Notes: generated from the sequence alone by a model not told the origin. 64,000 nucleotides of DNA from Myxocyprinus asiaticus (GCF_019703515.2 NC_059349.1:23036744-23100743); one strand, 5' to 3'; shown: positions 49,721 through 63,502, counted from the stretch's first letter. A program made the numbers and translations.

Positions 49721-52001
49721 TCCTCTCTGCCTAGAGCGCTTGCTATTTCCTTGGCCAAACATATACTTATGCCCCTCTTTTTAAGTACAGGCTCCCCGTA
49801 CTATTCCTTCAGGGCAGTACCGCAAGTAATTTTGTTTCAAGAACTGCAGTCTCTTGTAGAAGTCTGTGGCAGTTTGAGCAGTAAGTGGAGTTTGAGCTAA
49901 AGGACTTTCTCATCTGTCTCTGTGAAGGCAGCTGTGTTGTCTCATTTTAGGAATGTAAACTGCCGGTAGTAAGAGGCTGGTAGACTGCTTTGACAGAAAA
50001 TCCACTTTTTGTAGTAATATTTTAGTCCCAAAAGTCTCTGGTTTTTTGTGTGGGTGCCGTTTGAGCACTGTGCTGAACTGCTGATATGAAAACAAGAGGT
50101 TAAATTGCAAAAGCAAGGTAGCAAAGCAAGGAGCAGTAAGCAAAAGCATCCGAACAGTAGCAAAGCAGGAAGGACAAAGAAAACGTTTAAGAAAAGCCTA
50201 AATATCTTACACTGTGCATCAAAGCACAGCATTTCCATCCGTAATTCATGTAATTTTTACTGTACGTCTTCAGTCATTTTTACACATTCATAAATTGTGG
50301 ATCATGTTTTAAGTATACCTATAAACTTGAAAAATTAAAATTCTCTGATAATTTACTCACTCTCGTGCAATCTAAGATGCTATTTAAACACTTTTTAACT
50401 ATAAAAGATCACTTCCAGGCATTGATCACGAATCACCGCTCATCAGACTCAAATGACCGACTAGTTCAGTGAAGTGGCGTATTCATTCAGCGGGTCAAAC
50501 CAATGACATGCTCCATCACAGCGTGCACTCGAATGCTATTGGCTCATGCTATAGTCTTTACAGGCATGAAAAGCAGCAAAGCTCATTGGCTCCAAAAAGG
50601 AGAGACTTAAGTAAACGAAAAATATGAGTCAGTGCATGGAGGTGAACAAGAACGATTTGTTCACTTGAAAGATTTGTTCAAAAAGACTGGTTCGTTCACG
50701 AACAAAACATCACTAATGTAAACACACACATCAAATAGACATCTGGGTGATGTACTTGTGCCATCAGGGTCACCACATAGTACAGAATGTGCATTCCAAT
50801 TAGAGGTTGCTCTGCAAATAAACATTATCTATTACTCGGATGGAAATTCATTGAAGAATTTCCGTCATGGTTATTTATGTTTATGTTTATCCATCCTTAG
50901 TTACTTTTGCATTATTTCTGCATTGAAAAGTGCCTGTTCTAATGATCACAAAACAAAACAAACACACAGACAAGCAGTAAAAAGGGTGAAGCCAAGTAAA
51001 GATGGTTAAAATAAAACTAATGTGCTAGTTCTATTTCATGCCTTCTAAAAGGTTATATATATATATATATATATATATTGTTTTATCTGTCAAAAAGTTA
51101 CTAATGCCTTCCTACCTGTGTCTGTTCCAACAGAAAAATGTTATAAAAAAAGGTGATATTAAAATTACCACAGGAAATATTGTATTATATCTAATATAGT
51201 CGCCAAAAAGCCTATATCCACGTTTTGATTATGAATTACAGTGATCTGCTGACTTCCAGGTATGCTCAAGGTCAGGGTTTCTAAATCTTTTCCCACTGCA
51301 ACCCACTTTTTTGAATGTCAGTCATGCATGACCAGACCTACAAACCTGCCATATCCATTATAATACCTTATAATTTTTTCCCTGTAATATTCCTGAATTG
51401 GATTTCTAAATTTGTATCATGTTTGCTAGTGGATTGAGGTGATCAGCTCAGGCGGTTTCATAGCCTGCAGGGAATAAACTGTTCCAAACATGTGAGCATG
51501 CAGCAGCCTTGAAGACATCTTTGCACCAAAAAACATTTCTCAGCCTCTCCAAGTTGGTATTTCTTCAGGCCAGAGACCTCCAAATGGGGGTGGAAACTCC
51601 AAAAGAGTGCGGGTTTACTCCAAAAGGGGGTTGCACCAACTCCAAATGAGGGCGTCACTTCCACTCATGGTTAAGGTTAGGGAAAGGGTTAGTTTTGGGG
51701 TTCACTATATCTTCAATGGCGATCTGGAGCTCATGCCCCTTTTTTGGAGCAATGCCTGCAGCTATACCCTTCTCAGCCTCCGTCCTGCTGGGCATGTACA
51801 TACAGTGTTCTGATTTTTCAACAGAACTGGCGAAAGTCCAGCCTGTATGTCGGAAGTTTCATCTCAGCCTGGAAAAAAGTCAGCAGAGCGTGAATTGAGT
51901 GGTAAAGTAAGTGTGTTGTTACAGACAGTGATGGAATATCTCAAATCCCCTGGGGCTGCAGTACCCAATGCAAAAGGAAACACTTATTGTTGAAAGAATC
52001 T
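49721..52001 (+). other. Intergenic interval with repeat fragments, no gene seen
   Basis: Contains a MITE-arm fragment at about 50335-50385, a region with GTTCACTTGAAAGATTTG and GGTTCGTTCACGAACAAAAC (about 50650-50710) resembling the end of another dispersed MITE, and an (AT)n run at 51057-51079. No gene recognised. Confidence 0.45.
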
Positions 52002-52437
52002 TGAAAAGGAGTAGTTCACCCAAAAATTGGCAGGTCGTTAAAGCCTCTGTATTTCATGCAAGCAAAATGGATAGTGTTTTTACTGGCAAGCTAAAGTAAA
52101 CTCAAGTGTAAATGAGATTTGAGAACTCCAGCGGTAAATTTTTTTAAAAAGTCAAACTTTTTGAACATTCCTCACACAAACCCTTTGTATGGCTTCAGAA
52201 GACTCAGAATATATTGAAAATCAAATAAATATGGACTTTTATGATACTTTCCGGTGCATTTTGGAGCTTGGCGGGATAAATTCCCATCCATTTACAGTAT
52301 GTTGTATGGAAAAGAGCAGCTCAGACATTCCGCATAACATCTCATTTTGAGTTTCAAAGAAGAGTACGTTCGGAACACCATAAAGGTGAGTAAATGATGA
52401 TTTATTTATTTATTCATTCATTTTTAGGTAAACTTAA
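52002..52437. mobile_element. TTAA palindromic MITE, diverged copy
   Basis: The left end carries AGTAGTTCACCCAAAAATT and the right end GGTGAGTAAATGATGA and TTTTTAGGTAAACTTAA. Same family as 62705-63335 but more diverged. It abuts the next TTAA element. Confidence 0.6.
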
Positions 52438-53461
52438 AAGGTGCACTCAGTAATTATTTCCTCATTAGAAAAGTTTAACTCCTAAAGACATGAATTGTAA
52501 TTTTGCAATATATATAGGAAATCATGACCACTCACATAAAAATGAAGACTCCAGTCATTTCAGTAACCTTAAAAAAGCTGTTTTATTCTACATGGAGAGG
52601 GTCCGCACATGGGGTTTGCCATTTTAGAATCACATGACCAACCTAATTCTACTCGCTTTATCTCAGTAATCATCCTGTTATTTGACACTTTCATTTATTG
52701 AGTTAAGTAATCATGGCTGACTGTAAATACTATATTTCTACAATGGCATCTGAAACTGAAAACTGTAGGAAATTTCTCAGTTATAAAAGTGATTACAAGT
52801 CACAACACATATTTTAAAGGTTACATCAGGTTATAATCATTTGTGTAAGATACATTTTTACTATCAAAAATAGACTGTGTCGTGCAGTGTAGAATGATTA
52901 TACAATGGAGTCTTTTAATAGTGTTATAGTTCATATATTTTTAGCTGCTGTTTGCAGGAAAACGGTCACAATAGTTTTCATTTTAAGTGTAGCAAACTGG
53001 TCCAAGAACAAAGAAGCCTCAGTCTAGGATTCTATGCTTTTCATTGCAATCCTGAGGTTTCCTTGGGAGAGTCTTTTGCAGATGGTCGAGATGGCCATGT
53101 CATGTGATGACCATTAAGTGAGACGGTATTTCCTGATTTATAACATGAGTGAGGAGGGGTCTGAAGGAAGGTTATGTGCTATCCTGAAAAATTTCCTTTG
53201 TTCAGATGATGGTTGAGAATAAACAGATGTGCATTCTTACACTAGGTTGATTCAGACTTTAAGGGCACCATATTGGCAGAGTCTTTAATTTTTTTATTAT
53301 TTCAGGGTAGACTCTGTATAATTTATCTAACTCTTCTTCTGTTTCCGAGCTCCTCAGATCTTACAAAACTATTGATTTTAAATTATGCTGCATCCAAGCC
53401 ACTAGGTGTCAGTGTAAGTCTAAGATGACACAAAGACAAAAGTTACTGAATGCACCTTTAA
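52434..53461. mobile_element. TTAA-flanked element with GGTGCACTCAGTAA ends, about 1 kb
   Basis: The left end reads TTAAAAGGTGCACTCAGTAA and the right end TTACTGAATGCACCTTTAA, imperfect inverted repeats with TTAA outside. No coding content. The tandem duplication begins inside this element, so only its right half is present in the second copy (ending near 56244). Confidence 0.7.
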
Positions 53462-55497
53462 CTTAAAGTACACAGTAATGCAAAACACAATCTGTCACAA
53501 CCTGTAAGATTAGTTTCATGCATCACTATAATTGAATAAATGTGGAAAAACTGTGCAATGTGAGTTCATTTAAATACCCTCAGATTCAACTGCCCTTGCA
53601 AACTCAGTGCAGTAGTGTCTCTCCTCCTGTATAAAGGACAGGAAGTGGATGAGGTGGCACTGATACACTGAGACTGTGGGGGACTGATTAGACAGGACAT
53701 GACCTGCTGAGCCCCTCAATCATCTTTAGCTCATCAACAAATGACACTCATTAAAGGGATAGTTCACCCAAAAATGAAAATTCTCAGATAATGTACTCAC
53801 CCTCATGCCATCTGAGATGTGTATGACTTTCTTTCTTCTGCAAAACACATTTGAAGATTTGTAGAAAAAGATCCAGGCTCAGCATGTCCTTAGAATGGAA
53901 GTGGATGGTGATTCTATATTTGTAGATCCAAAAGCACAGATAGTCAGCATAACAGTAATCTATCCTATCTCCAGCGGTGACATTAGCAGAGAGGAGAAAG
54001 AAGGAAAGTACTATACAAAAAAATAAAAAATTTCTGACCTTTTTTCTAAAAGCTTTTTCATAGTCAGCTGCATGACATACCGTGGAGGGCACTCGAGAAA
54101 TGCAATTCACAGTTGCCCATGTGAAAATTCACCATAGCAACCATGCCACTGAAGCAAGTGGAGCGTCATTCACTGCAATAGGCAACTCAGCTTGATACAG
54201 CACAGCACAAATAACCTCATATCCCCAATCTTTCAACATGTACAGTATTCACCTCTGCATTATTATTAAAGCAATCAATTATGCATTCCATTCATGCATA
54301 TAAATTAACATGTCCTTTTCTACATGAATTGTTTTGTTTTCTAATGTGCTGATGTCAGTAGGCATGTTTTTTGTTTGTGTCTGGGTATTCATGGATGTCA
54401 TGTGTGCAAATGTGATGGTAGGCAGGTAGGTGTGCAATTGTCACAACCTCTGTCAAAAAAACATTGAAGTGTTATTTGGTGATGCCCTAAAACTTTTGTT
54501 AAAGCAAACTGAAGTGTGTGATTAAGGCTACATCAAATGCATTAATATATTAAAACAGTCTGTTCCGGTGGTGCAGCAAATCCATTGCAATTTTCAAGCC
54601 CATATGAGCCTGGACAGACTGAGAGACAAGGTCGGCTTTTGAAGGTACCACAGTGCAATAGAATAATTCACATTGTTGTATTGTGGTCATGCCAACAGGC
54701 TGCTGTTATTATAGCCTGCCTGTTTTCCTCGATCCATCACATGGACGTGTTTTGGAAAATTGTTCTTGATATATCATTGAAGTGCAGCAGCATCTCAACA
54801 TAACAAGCTCTCATATCAAGTTTTTCACGGTTAATCCACGTATTTTATGAGGGACATTATTTAGTTTAATGCTATTGTGCAGTTGAGTTATCATAGTGTT
54901 TTCAAGAACAAAACTGTCACTGTTAAGCTACTGTACAGTATATGTGTATATTAGATTTGATTTTCCTTTATCTGTGTATGAAAATCTTAATTTTCATACC
55001 ACCCTGGTATAAAAATCATCTAATGAGGAGCAATGCCATCTACTGGTATACTGAATATAGCACAATATCTAAATCATACATTTAGGAATACCTGTTTTTG
55101 GTATGGATATGTTTTTTAAACAAGACAATGAGAAATTATACAGTTGTCCTAAACATTATAACACTGGAAGATTGTGTATGGACATTTTTTAATAACTGTT
55201 ACATTAGAAATGTTTCTGCAAACATATCATGAACCTGTCAAGACAAGCTAAACAAAGAAATAAATAAAATACCACAAATAATTATACTATGTAAATTTAT
55301 TAGTATCATTCACAACTTCATTTTAGACTGGTATACAGGAATACATTCATGCACAGGCTTTAGATTTACTTTCCACTTAAAGCTAGTGCGAAAGCTAGTT
55401 TACCTGAATCAGTCTGTCAATGACCAGGCCACTAAGAGCGACTTAATGACAGGCTGCAAAAGTGTGTTGTACATGGCAATAGCAACAACACTGAAAA
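52936..55497 (+). repeat. Tandem duplication, first copy
   Basis: Sequence from TTAGCTGCTGTTTGCAGG to CAATAGCAACAACACTGA recurs in the same order and strand at 55724-60551. Stretches of several hundred bases (for example 54780-55490) are nearly identical. This copy has a deletion relative to the second within and after the palindromic MITE at 53751. Confidence 0.9.
53751..54000. mobile_element. Truncated TTAA palindromic MITE in the first duplicate
   Basis: The left arm starts TTAAAGGGATAGTTCACCC and continues into the loop region near CTCCAGCGGTGACATTAG. The right arm is missing; the second duplicate retains it at about 57385-57644, ending TTTTTGGGTGAACATTCCC. Confidence 0.7.
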
Positions 55498-56608
55498 GCT
55501 CCTAGGCGGGAGGTTTTGTTGAGTTGAGATTGGCCGCATCCCTAAGGTGTCTTGAGCCAATCAGCAGTGTCTTTTGCTGGATCACATGGTCATTTCTGTC
55601 CTCCTTTTTCAAAGTTGATTTGTGTAAAGGCCTCTTAAAATTCCTGTTCGAAAAAGTTCATGTTTTAATCATACATTTTATATCTTAAATAAAACAAATT
55701 AAAACAAAATGAATTCACAAATATATTTGTAGCTGCTGTTTGCAGGAAAATGGTCACGATGTCTCATGATCTCCTATGAGTTTTAATTTTAAGTGTAGCA
55801 AACTGGTCTAAGAACAAAGAAGCCTCAGTCTAGGATTCTATGCTTTTCATTGCAATCCTGAGGTTTTCTTGGGAGAGTCTCTTGCAGATGGTCAAGATGG
55901 CCATGTCGTGATGACCATTAAGTGAGACGGTATTTCCTGATTTATAACATGAGTGAGGAGGGGTCTGAAGGAAGGTTATGTGCTATCCTGAAGAGTTTCC
56001 TTTGTTCAGAAAATAGTTGAGAATAAACAGATGAGCATTCTTACACAAGGTTGATTCAGACTTTAAGGGCACCATATTGGCAGGGTCTTTAATTTATGTT
56101 TATGAGGAATTTTGGGGTAGACTCTGTATAATTTATCTAACTCTTCTGTTTCCGAGCTCCTCAGATCTTACAAAACTATTGATTTTAAATTATGCTGCAT
56201 CCAAGCCACTAGGTGTCAGTGTAACGGTACTGAATGCCCCTTTAACTTAAAGTACACAGTAATGCAAAACACAATCTGTCACAACCTGTAAGATTAGTTT
56301 CATGCATCACTATAATTGAATAAATGTGGAAAAACTGTGCAATGTGAGTTCATTTAAATACCCTCAGATTCAACTGACCTGCAAACTCAGTGCAGTGGTG
56401 TCTCTCCTCCTGTATAATTGACAGGAAGTGGATGAGGTGGCACTGATACGCTGAGACTGTGGGGGACTGATTAGACAGGACATGTCATGCTGAGACCCAT
56501 TTACTCACTTACTCACCCTTATGCCATCTGAGATGTATAAGACTTCTTTCTTCTGCAAAACACATTTGAAGATTTGTAGAAAAAGATCCAGGCTCAGCAT
56601 ATCCTTAG

Positions 56609-57262
56609 TGTCAAGACAGTGACAAAGAGACCCAAGAGCAGAGGAACTGTTCAAAGGATTTATTAACAATAAATATTCACTTCAACTGTGCTGGCGCAGA
56701 CTGATGATCCCAGCACCGGCTGCAGTAGCGGGAAGAAGTTAATGGATGCACGCGCCGTGGCCGCGCAATGGGAAAATCCGTGAATAGTGTCCAAAAATCC
56801 ACAGGGATCTCTTTCCAATGGCGATAGCAGCAGTGACAGCCAACTCGTCAGCTAGATCTTGCGCTCTTCGCTTTCAAATTACGTACATCACTTAAAGTGT
56901 GATTGTGTCACTCAAGGCCAGCTAGAAGGCCTCGACTTGGACATATCCTAAAGACCACACTCACCAAGAAAAAATAAATCAATCTGATTGGCTGATGAAT
57001 CTGACGATCTGACTTTAGATGCCTATTCACTTGAACTGTTGATCGATTCTATAAAAATTCTGAAGGCCTGATAGGGTGGAGCTCAGACTCACGTGCTGCT
57101 TCGGAAGCACTTGGCTTAGGGCATGTGATTTGTGAACCAGTCATCACGCTTCGCTTGTAAGGATCAAGGAATAAATTCTGATTGGATAAACTATTTGTTG
57201 TTTGCTATTCGTTTTTAGATGAATTAGGAGTGGAAAGCGATTGGAAATAAATAGGCAAAAAG
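56609..57262 (-). mobile_element. LTR-like insertion in the second duplicate
   Basis: It starts TGTCAAGACAGTGAC directly after the MITE arm. On the - strand, AATAAA near 56665 lies about 50 bp before the end ACTGTCTTGACA, as in the R-U5 part of an LTR. The other end is not clear and I found no target duplication, so the boundary at 57262 is approximate. No coding region is visible. Confidence 0.45.
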
Positions 57263-58622
57263 GTGAATGAGAATGAAAGGATGAAAAAATATTTATTTAT
57301 TAGACATGTTAGGCCAGCAGAGAAGGCTTTGCTGGCCCTAAGAATTAAAAAGTGCTTAAATATCATTCTTCTTCACACACAAAGTGATCAATTCTCTTTA
57401 GAAGACATTAATGTCACCGCTGGAGGTAGGATAGGTTACTTTTATGCTGATTATGTGTGCTTTTTGGAACTACAAATATCTAATCACCATCCTCTCACAT
57501 TCTCAGGACCTGCTGAGCCTGGATCTTTTTCTACAAATCTTCAAAAGTGTTTTGCAGAAAAAAGAAAGTCATACACATCTCAGATGGCATGAGGGTGAGT
57601 AAATGATGAGAGGATTTTCATTTTTGGGTGAACATTCCCTTTAAGAATAGCCTTGACAGGGACAGAATCTACAAAGAACTCAGGATGTGTGTTTATAGTG
57701 GCTGTGTGGTCAGCATCTCTGCATGCGAGCATGGCTGTGAGTTTAAAATCACTGGAAACATTTCTCTCTCACAATGATTGTACATATATCAGTGTGCTTC
57801 ATACAGTAGCTGACTCTCAAAAAGATATCTGTTGCTGCTGGGCTTGATTAATAAATATAGCAATAGATTACCAAACGAAATCTAAACAGACAGATGCCAA
57901 TGAGATCTGAAATCTAATATCGACAGTGACTCAAGAAAAATGTCAGTAAGAGTGCAATTACTGTGACTTTACAGATGTGACATTTCACGGGTGACTGCTC
58001 ACCTGTTTTCAATCAATATTTCCATATTTACCAGTTAGTGTGACATACCGCAAGTAACCTCCATATAATATCCATTCTTTCATGGAAATAAATCAATTAA
58101 ATTTCCTTTTGCTATTACATTTCTCTAATCTCGTTTGATTATGAATAATGTTGATATAACTTAAGAAGTACTGTCTGTGATTACAGTGAAACTGAAGCAG
58201 AGAAGAGAAAGAAGGAAATCACTATACAAAAAAAAAAAAAAAAACATTCTGCCCTTTGTTCCCAAAGCTTTTTCATAGTCAGCTGCATGACATACCGTGG
58301 AGGGCACTCGAGAACATGCAATTCACCGTTGCCCATGTGAAAATCACCATAGCAACCATGCCACTGAAGCAAGTGGAGCGTCATTCACTGCAATAGGCGA
58401 CTCAGCTTGACACAGCACAGCACAAATACTCTCATATCCCCAATCTTTCAACATGTACAGTATTCACCTCTGCATTATTATTAAAGCAATCAATTATGCA
58501 TTCCATTCATGCATATAAATTAACATGTCCTTTTCTACATGAATTGTTTTGTTTTCTAATGTGCTGATGTCAGTAGGCATGTTGTTTTATTTGTGTCTGG
58601 GTGTGCATGTATGTCATGCGTG

Positions 58623-59460
58623 CAGGGTTGGGGAGTAACGAAATACATGTAACGGGAATACATATTTAAAATACAAAATATAAGTAACTGAATTCCATTA
58701 CAGTTACAATTGAAATCATTGGTAATTAGAATACAGTTACATTCAAAAAGTATTTTGATTACTGAAGAGATTACTTTGCATTTTGTTGTCATTTTTTTTC
58801 ATTTAATATTTAGTCCTTTCAGATGGAAAACATTTATACATATAAATGATGTGATCCAAAGTGCATTTGAACAGCAGTGAAACACTTTCTTATGATGTGT
58901 TACATTCATACGAGCAGACAGAGAAGTAAGTTTGAAGTAAGTTTGGAGCAGAAGAAATAGAAATAAACCTTGTGTAAATTGTCAAATTTACGCTAAGCTA
59001 AAATGCTATTTCTAGCCATTTTACATGCACATGTTACCAGGCACAATCCTATATTTTTATCAGGAAAATTCACGTTGGATCATAATTTCTTTTTTCCATT
59101 AAGACCTTTTATATTAGGGCAAAAATCATATTCTTGATAATAATTTTTGTATTGTTTTCCTGTAAACATATCTAAAAATCCTTAAAACAAGATCAATTAG
59201 ATTTATCTTGTTTTAGAAACAACACTGCATGAGATTTTTAGGTTTTTCAGAGAATGTATTTTTAACGTGTATTTTGTCTTTGAGTTTTTATAGTCAAAAC
59301 AAGTGAAAAAATCTACCAATGCTGAAGAAGTAATCCAAAGTATTTAGAATACGTTACTGACCTTGAGTAATCTAACGGAATATGTTACAAATTACATTTT
59401 ACAGCATGTATTCTGTACTCTGTAATGGAATACATTTCAAAAGTAACCCTCCCAACCCTG
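58623..59460. mobile_element. hAT-type element, 838 bp, exact TSD CATGCGTG
   Basis: Ends are CAGGGTTGGG and CCCAACCCTG, a perfect 10-bp inverted repeat. CATGCGTG flanks both sides (58615-58622 and 59461-59468). The first duplicate has a single copy of the site (CATGTGTG, 54399-54406) and no insert. The interior shows the common teleost GGGGAGTAACG start and complementary ATTACATTTTACAGC-type sequence near the right, but no transposase. Confidence 0.92.
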
Positions 59461-60551
59461 CATGCGTGCATATGTGAAGGTAGGCAGGTAGGTGTGTAAT
59501 TGTCACAACCTCTGTCAAAAAAACATTGAAATGTTATTTGGAGCTGCCCCAAAATCTTTGTTAAAGCAAACTGAATTGTGTGATTAAGGCTACATCAAAT
59601 GCATTAATATATTAAAACAGTCTGTTCCAATAGTGCAGCAAATCCATTTCAGTTTTCAAGCCCATATGAGCCTGGACAGACTGAGAGACAAGGTCGGCTT
59701 TTGAAGGTACCACAGTGCAATAGAATAATTCACATTGTTGTATTGTAGTCATGCCAACAGGCTGCTGTTATTATAGCCTGCCTGTTTTCCTCGGTCCATC
59801 ACATGGACGTGTTTTGGAAAATTGTTCTTGATATATCATTGAAGTGCAGCAGCATCTCAACATAACAAGCTCTCATATCAAGTTTTTCACGGTTAATCCA
59901 CGTATTTTATGAGGGACATTATTTAATGCTATTGTGCTGATGAGTTATCATAGTGTTTTCAAGAACAAAACTGTCACTGTTAAGCTACTGTACAGTATAT
60001 GTGTATATTAGATTTGATTTTCCTTTATCTGTGTATGAAAATCTTAATTTTCATACCGCCTGGTATGAAAATCATCTAATGAGGAGCAATGCCATCTACT
60101 GGTATACTGAATATAGCACAATATCTAAATCATACATTTAGGAATACCTGTTTTTGGTATGGATATGTTTTTTAAACAAGACAATGAGAAATTATACAGT
60201 TGTCCTAAACATTATAACACTGGAAGATTGTGTATGGACATTTTTTAATAACTGTTACATTAGAAATGTTTCTGCAAACATATCATGAACCTGTCAAGAC
60301 AAGCTAAACAAAGAAATAAATAAAATACCACAAATAATTATACTATGTAAATTTATTAGTATCATTCACAACTTCATTTTAGACTGGTATACAGGAATAC
60401 ATTCATGCACAGGCTTTAGATTTACTTTCCACTTAAAGCTAGTGCGAAAGCTAGTTTACCTGAATCAGTCTGTCAATGACCAGGCCACTAAGAGCGACTT
60501 AATGACAGGCTGCAAAAATGTGTTGTACATGGCAATAGCAACAACACTGAA

Positions 60552-62704
60552 CAATATATGCTGGGCTTTCCAGAGCCTATTCTCATTTGCTGTTAAAGAT
60601 AGGCTATAAACCTCAGAGTAATTTCAGATTACTTTTTTTTTCATACATTTTCCCTATTCTACATTTACAGTATTTTTATATTAGCTCATCAAGAAACGTG
60701 TTCAATCAAGGGCTGTAAAGTACTTGTTTAATTGTATTTGTTTACTATACTTTTAGTAGACTAAGTATTCTTTGGGGTAATTTGTGCAAGTACTTTTGAA
60801 AACATTGTACTTTAACTAAACTAAATTTCCTTAATTCATTTTTCTCACTTCTCATTATTCCATTCCCATCGCTTTTCTGTTCCTTCTAAGTGCTACAGCA
60901 CTAAAGGTTCTTTAGGAGGAAGGTCTCACAGAAGTCACTTTATATGACTTCACAACAGTGCTCAAAAAATCAGAGCAATTCTCAAATGTCCATTTTTATG
61001 AGGATTGACCAGACACTGTGGTTGTCTCACAAGAGCCCCACACATGCCTTTCTCCTATGTAACATGTGGCACCCACAGATTTATGAGTTAAGAATGACAG
61101 GTTGTGAGAAAATATTATATTTCCGACAAAAATAATAGTAGAAAGAATTAGAAACACAACAACTAAATGACAATAAAGATGAGCAAAAACACACTCTTTG
61201 CAACTAAAAATTTAAACTCACCTTCATGTTGTACCAGCCCTGTATGACTTTCTTTCTTCAGTGGAGATATTAGGCAGCATGTTAGTCTCAGACATTGTTC
61301 ACTTTCATTGTATCCATACAAAGAAAATGAATGGTAACTGATATGACATTCCACCTAACATCTTTTGTGTTCAACTAAGAAATAAAATCATACAAGTTTG
61401 GAAAACAAGAATTTCATTTTTGGGTGAACTATATATATCTTTAATGCAGTGTACACACACGTAACACATGCAGTCCTTAGGAGCTTTTGCCCAAGCAATG
61501 AGGAATGAGTATGAAGATTATGTGACCTTTTAACGCATACACCAACACACTCCACTTTGATCAATACCCTGAGGAAAGAGTGACAGACTTATTGGATTAG
61601 AACAGAAAAGTGGGTTAAGTATCTTCTTGGATACCACAAATATATCAGGCATAAAGGTGCATACTGTCACTTCCCAAACAGGGATCTCCGTGCCGTTTAC
61701 AGTGTAGGGACAATACATAGCAATAGTGATGGAGATGAACTCAGACATGACTGGTAGCATATGCACTTCAGCAAATATTGCTCTGACATGACTGATTTGA
61801 AATAAGCTCTTGAAGTGAAAATCATATCATAACACAGTCATATTCACAGTATTCAAATAAATATTAAAGTATAGCTAAGAAACATTTATATAGACAAAAA
61901 AAAAAAAAGTAGTTTGACTACTTTGTCGACATTGCACTCTCTACATTACAACAGCTAACATAAAATCACACTGCACTTACACTAAATCATGAATCATAAG
62001 GGAATCAGGAAAATTCATATTTTTACATTTACTTGATTTCCCTAAATTCAGTTTTTGCTCTTCGTTTGAAAATCTAACTGTGGTTTGCACATTTCCAATG
62101 TTAAGAGCAACAATGACAGATAACTGTATACAGTATGTCTCACTGTGTACTCTTCACAACAAATACAATGGTTACACATGGTATCAGTAATCGATTTGCA
62201 ACAGTCTGATGACCATGCTGTTTTTCTTTAGTGTAAAAGCACTGGGGGACCTCAGTTGTCACCAGGGCAAGAGCATGTGAATGCCCCACCTCACACACAC
62301 CCTAAATATCTAAAACCACGTGTCATTTGATCAGGAGGCACAAAGTATGACAAATGCTACTGCAGGGTCGTTTGGTGCAGTAGCCTTTGTCTAGTTTTGT
62401 TTTACATTTACAATCTGCCTACTCTTCATGCATTTATAAAACAAATACAAAAGTAAAAAAGTGTTTCATTCTTTAAAAAGAAAACTCCACTTTGACTCTC
62501 ACAACAATGCTAATATTTTTTGATTGGGCTTTAAGATTGAGAGTCATGATGAGTTTTATTAAAGTAATTAGGACACACAATCATTTATTTACTCTTATGT
62601 AAGAGGACTACCTGACAACAATGACCAAAAATGTAAACAGCATCCAAATAAAAGATGCTTTTCCTCATGGGGGTATTAGTAGGGGAGATACTGAATGAGA
62701 CATC
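60552..62704 (+). other. Intergenic interval, no gene seen
   Basis: Contains a partial palindromic-MITE copy at about 61210-61443 (CTCACCTTCATGTTG to TTTTTGGGTGAACTATATAT) and a poly-A run at about 61897-61908. No coding homology recognised. Confidence 0.45.
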
Positions 62705-63335
62705 TTAAAGGGATAGTTCACCCAAAAATAATTTACTCACCCTCATGCCATCCCAGATGTGTATGACTTTCTTTCTTCTGCCGAACACAAATGAAGATTT
62801 TTAGAAGACATCTCAGTTCTGTGGGTCCATTCAATTCAAGTGAATGGTGATCAGAACTTTGAAGCTCCAAAAAGAATATAAAGGCAGCATAAAAGTATTG
62901 TGAGGTGAGAAACAGATCAATATTTAAGTCCCTTATCTTATTATCTTCCTTGTGTTGAAGGTGGTGTTATGCATGAAGAATGTGAATCACCAAAAACAAA
63001 ATAAGAAGAATGTGAAAGTGACAGTGGAGATTTATAATAAAAAAGGACTTAAATATTGATCTGTTTCTCACCCACACTTATCATATCGCTTCTGAAGTTA
63101 TGGATTAAACCACTGGAGTCGTATGGATTACTTTTATGCTGCCTTTATGTGCTTTTTGGACCTTCAAATTTTTAGCCACCATTCACTTGCATGTATGGAA
63201 CTACAGAGCTGAGATTTTCTTCTAAAAATCTTTATTTGTCTTCTGCAGAAGAAAGAAAGTCATACACATCTGGGATGGCATGAGGGTGAGTAAATGATGA
63301 GAGAATTTACATTTTTGGGTGAACTATCCCTTTAA
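62705..63335. mobile_element. TTAA palindromic MITE (Angel-like), 631 bp, complete
   Basis: It runs from TTAAAGGGATAGTTCACCC to GGGTGAACTATCCCTTTAA, a perfect inverted end of at least 19 bp. The halves are inverted copies with ATCCCAGATGTGTATGAC on the left and its near complement on the right. It is the best preserved copy of this family in the window. Confidence 0.88.
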
Positions 63336-63428
63336 AGTGAGCAGAGAAGTTCATGAAAGACCTCAGCATTCTTCATCATCAATTCCTTCATTAGAGGCAG
63401 CAGTAGGAATGTTCCATCCTGGTGTGAG

Positions 63429-63429
<1 letters not shown>

Positions 63430-63484
<55 letters not shown>

Positions 63485-63502
63485 TGTGTGTGTGTGTGTG
63501 TG
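63430..63502. repeat. (CA)n(TG)n compound microsatellite
   Basis: About 53 bases of alternating CA pass directly into about 20 bases of alternating TG, so the tract is self-complementary and can fold into a hairpin. Confidence 0.92.

Larger units (their letters stand above)
55724..60551 (+). repeat. Tandem duplication, second copy with insertions
   Basis: This copy matches 52936-55497 in three blocks: 55724 to about 56608, about 58190 to 58622, and 59461 to 60551. It is longer because of an LTR-like insertion at 56609, MITE sequence and flank deleted from the first copy (57385-58190), and a hAT element at 58623-59460. A spacer of 226 bp (55498-55723) separates the copies. Confidence 0.9.
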
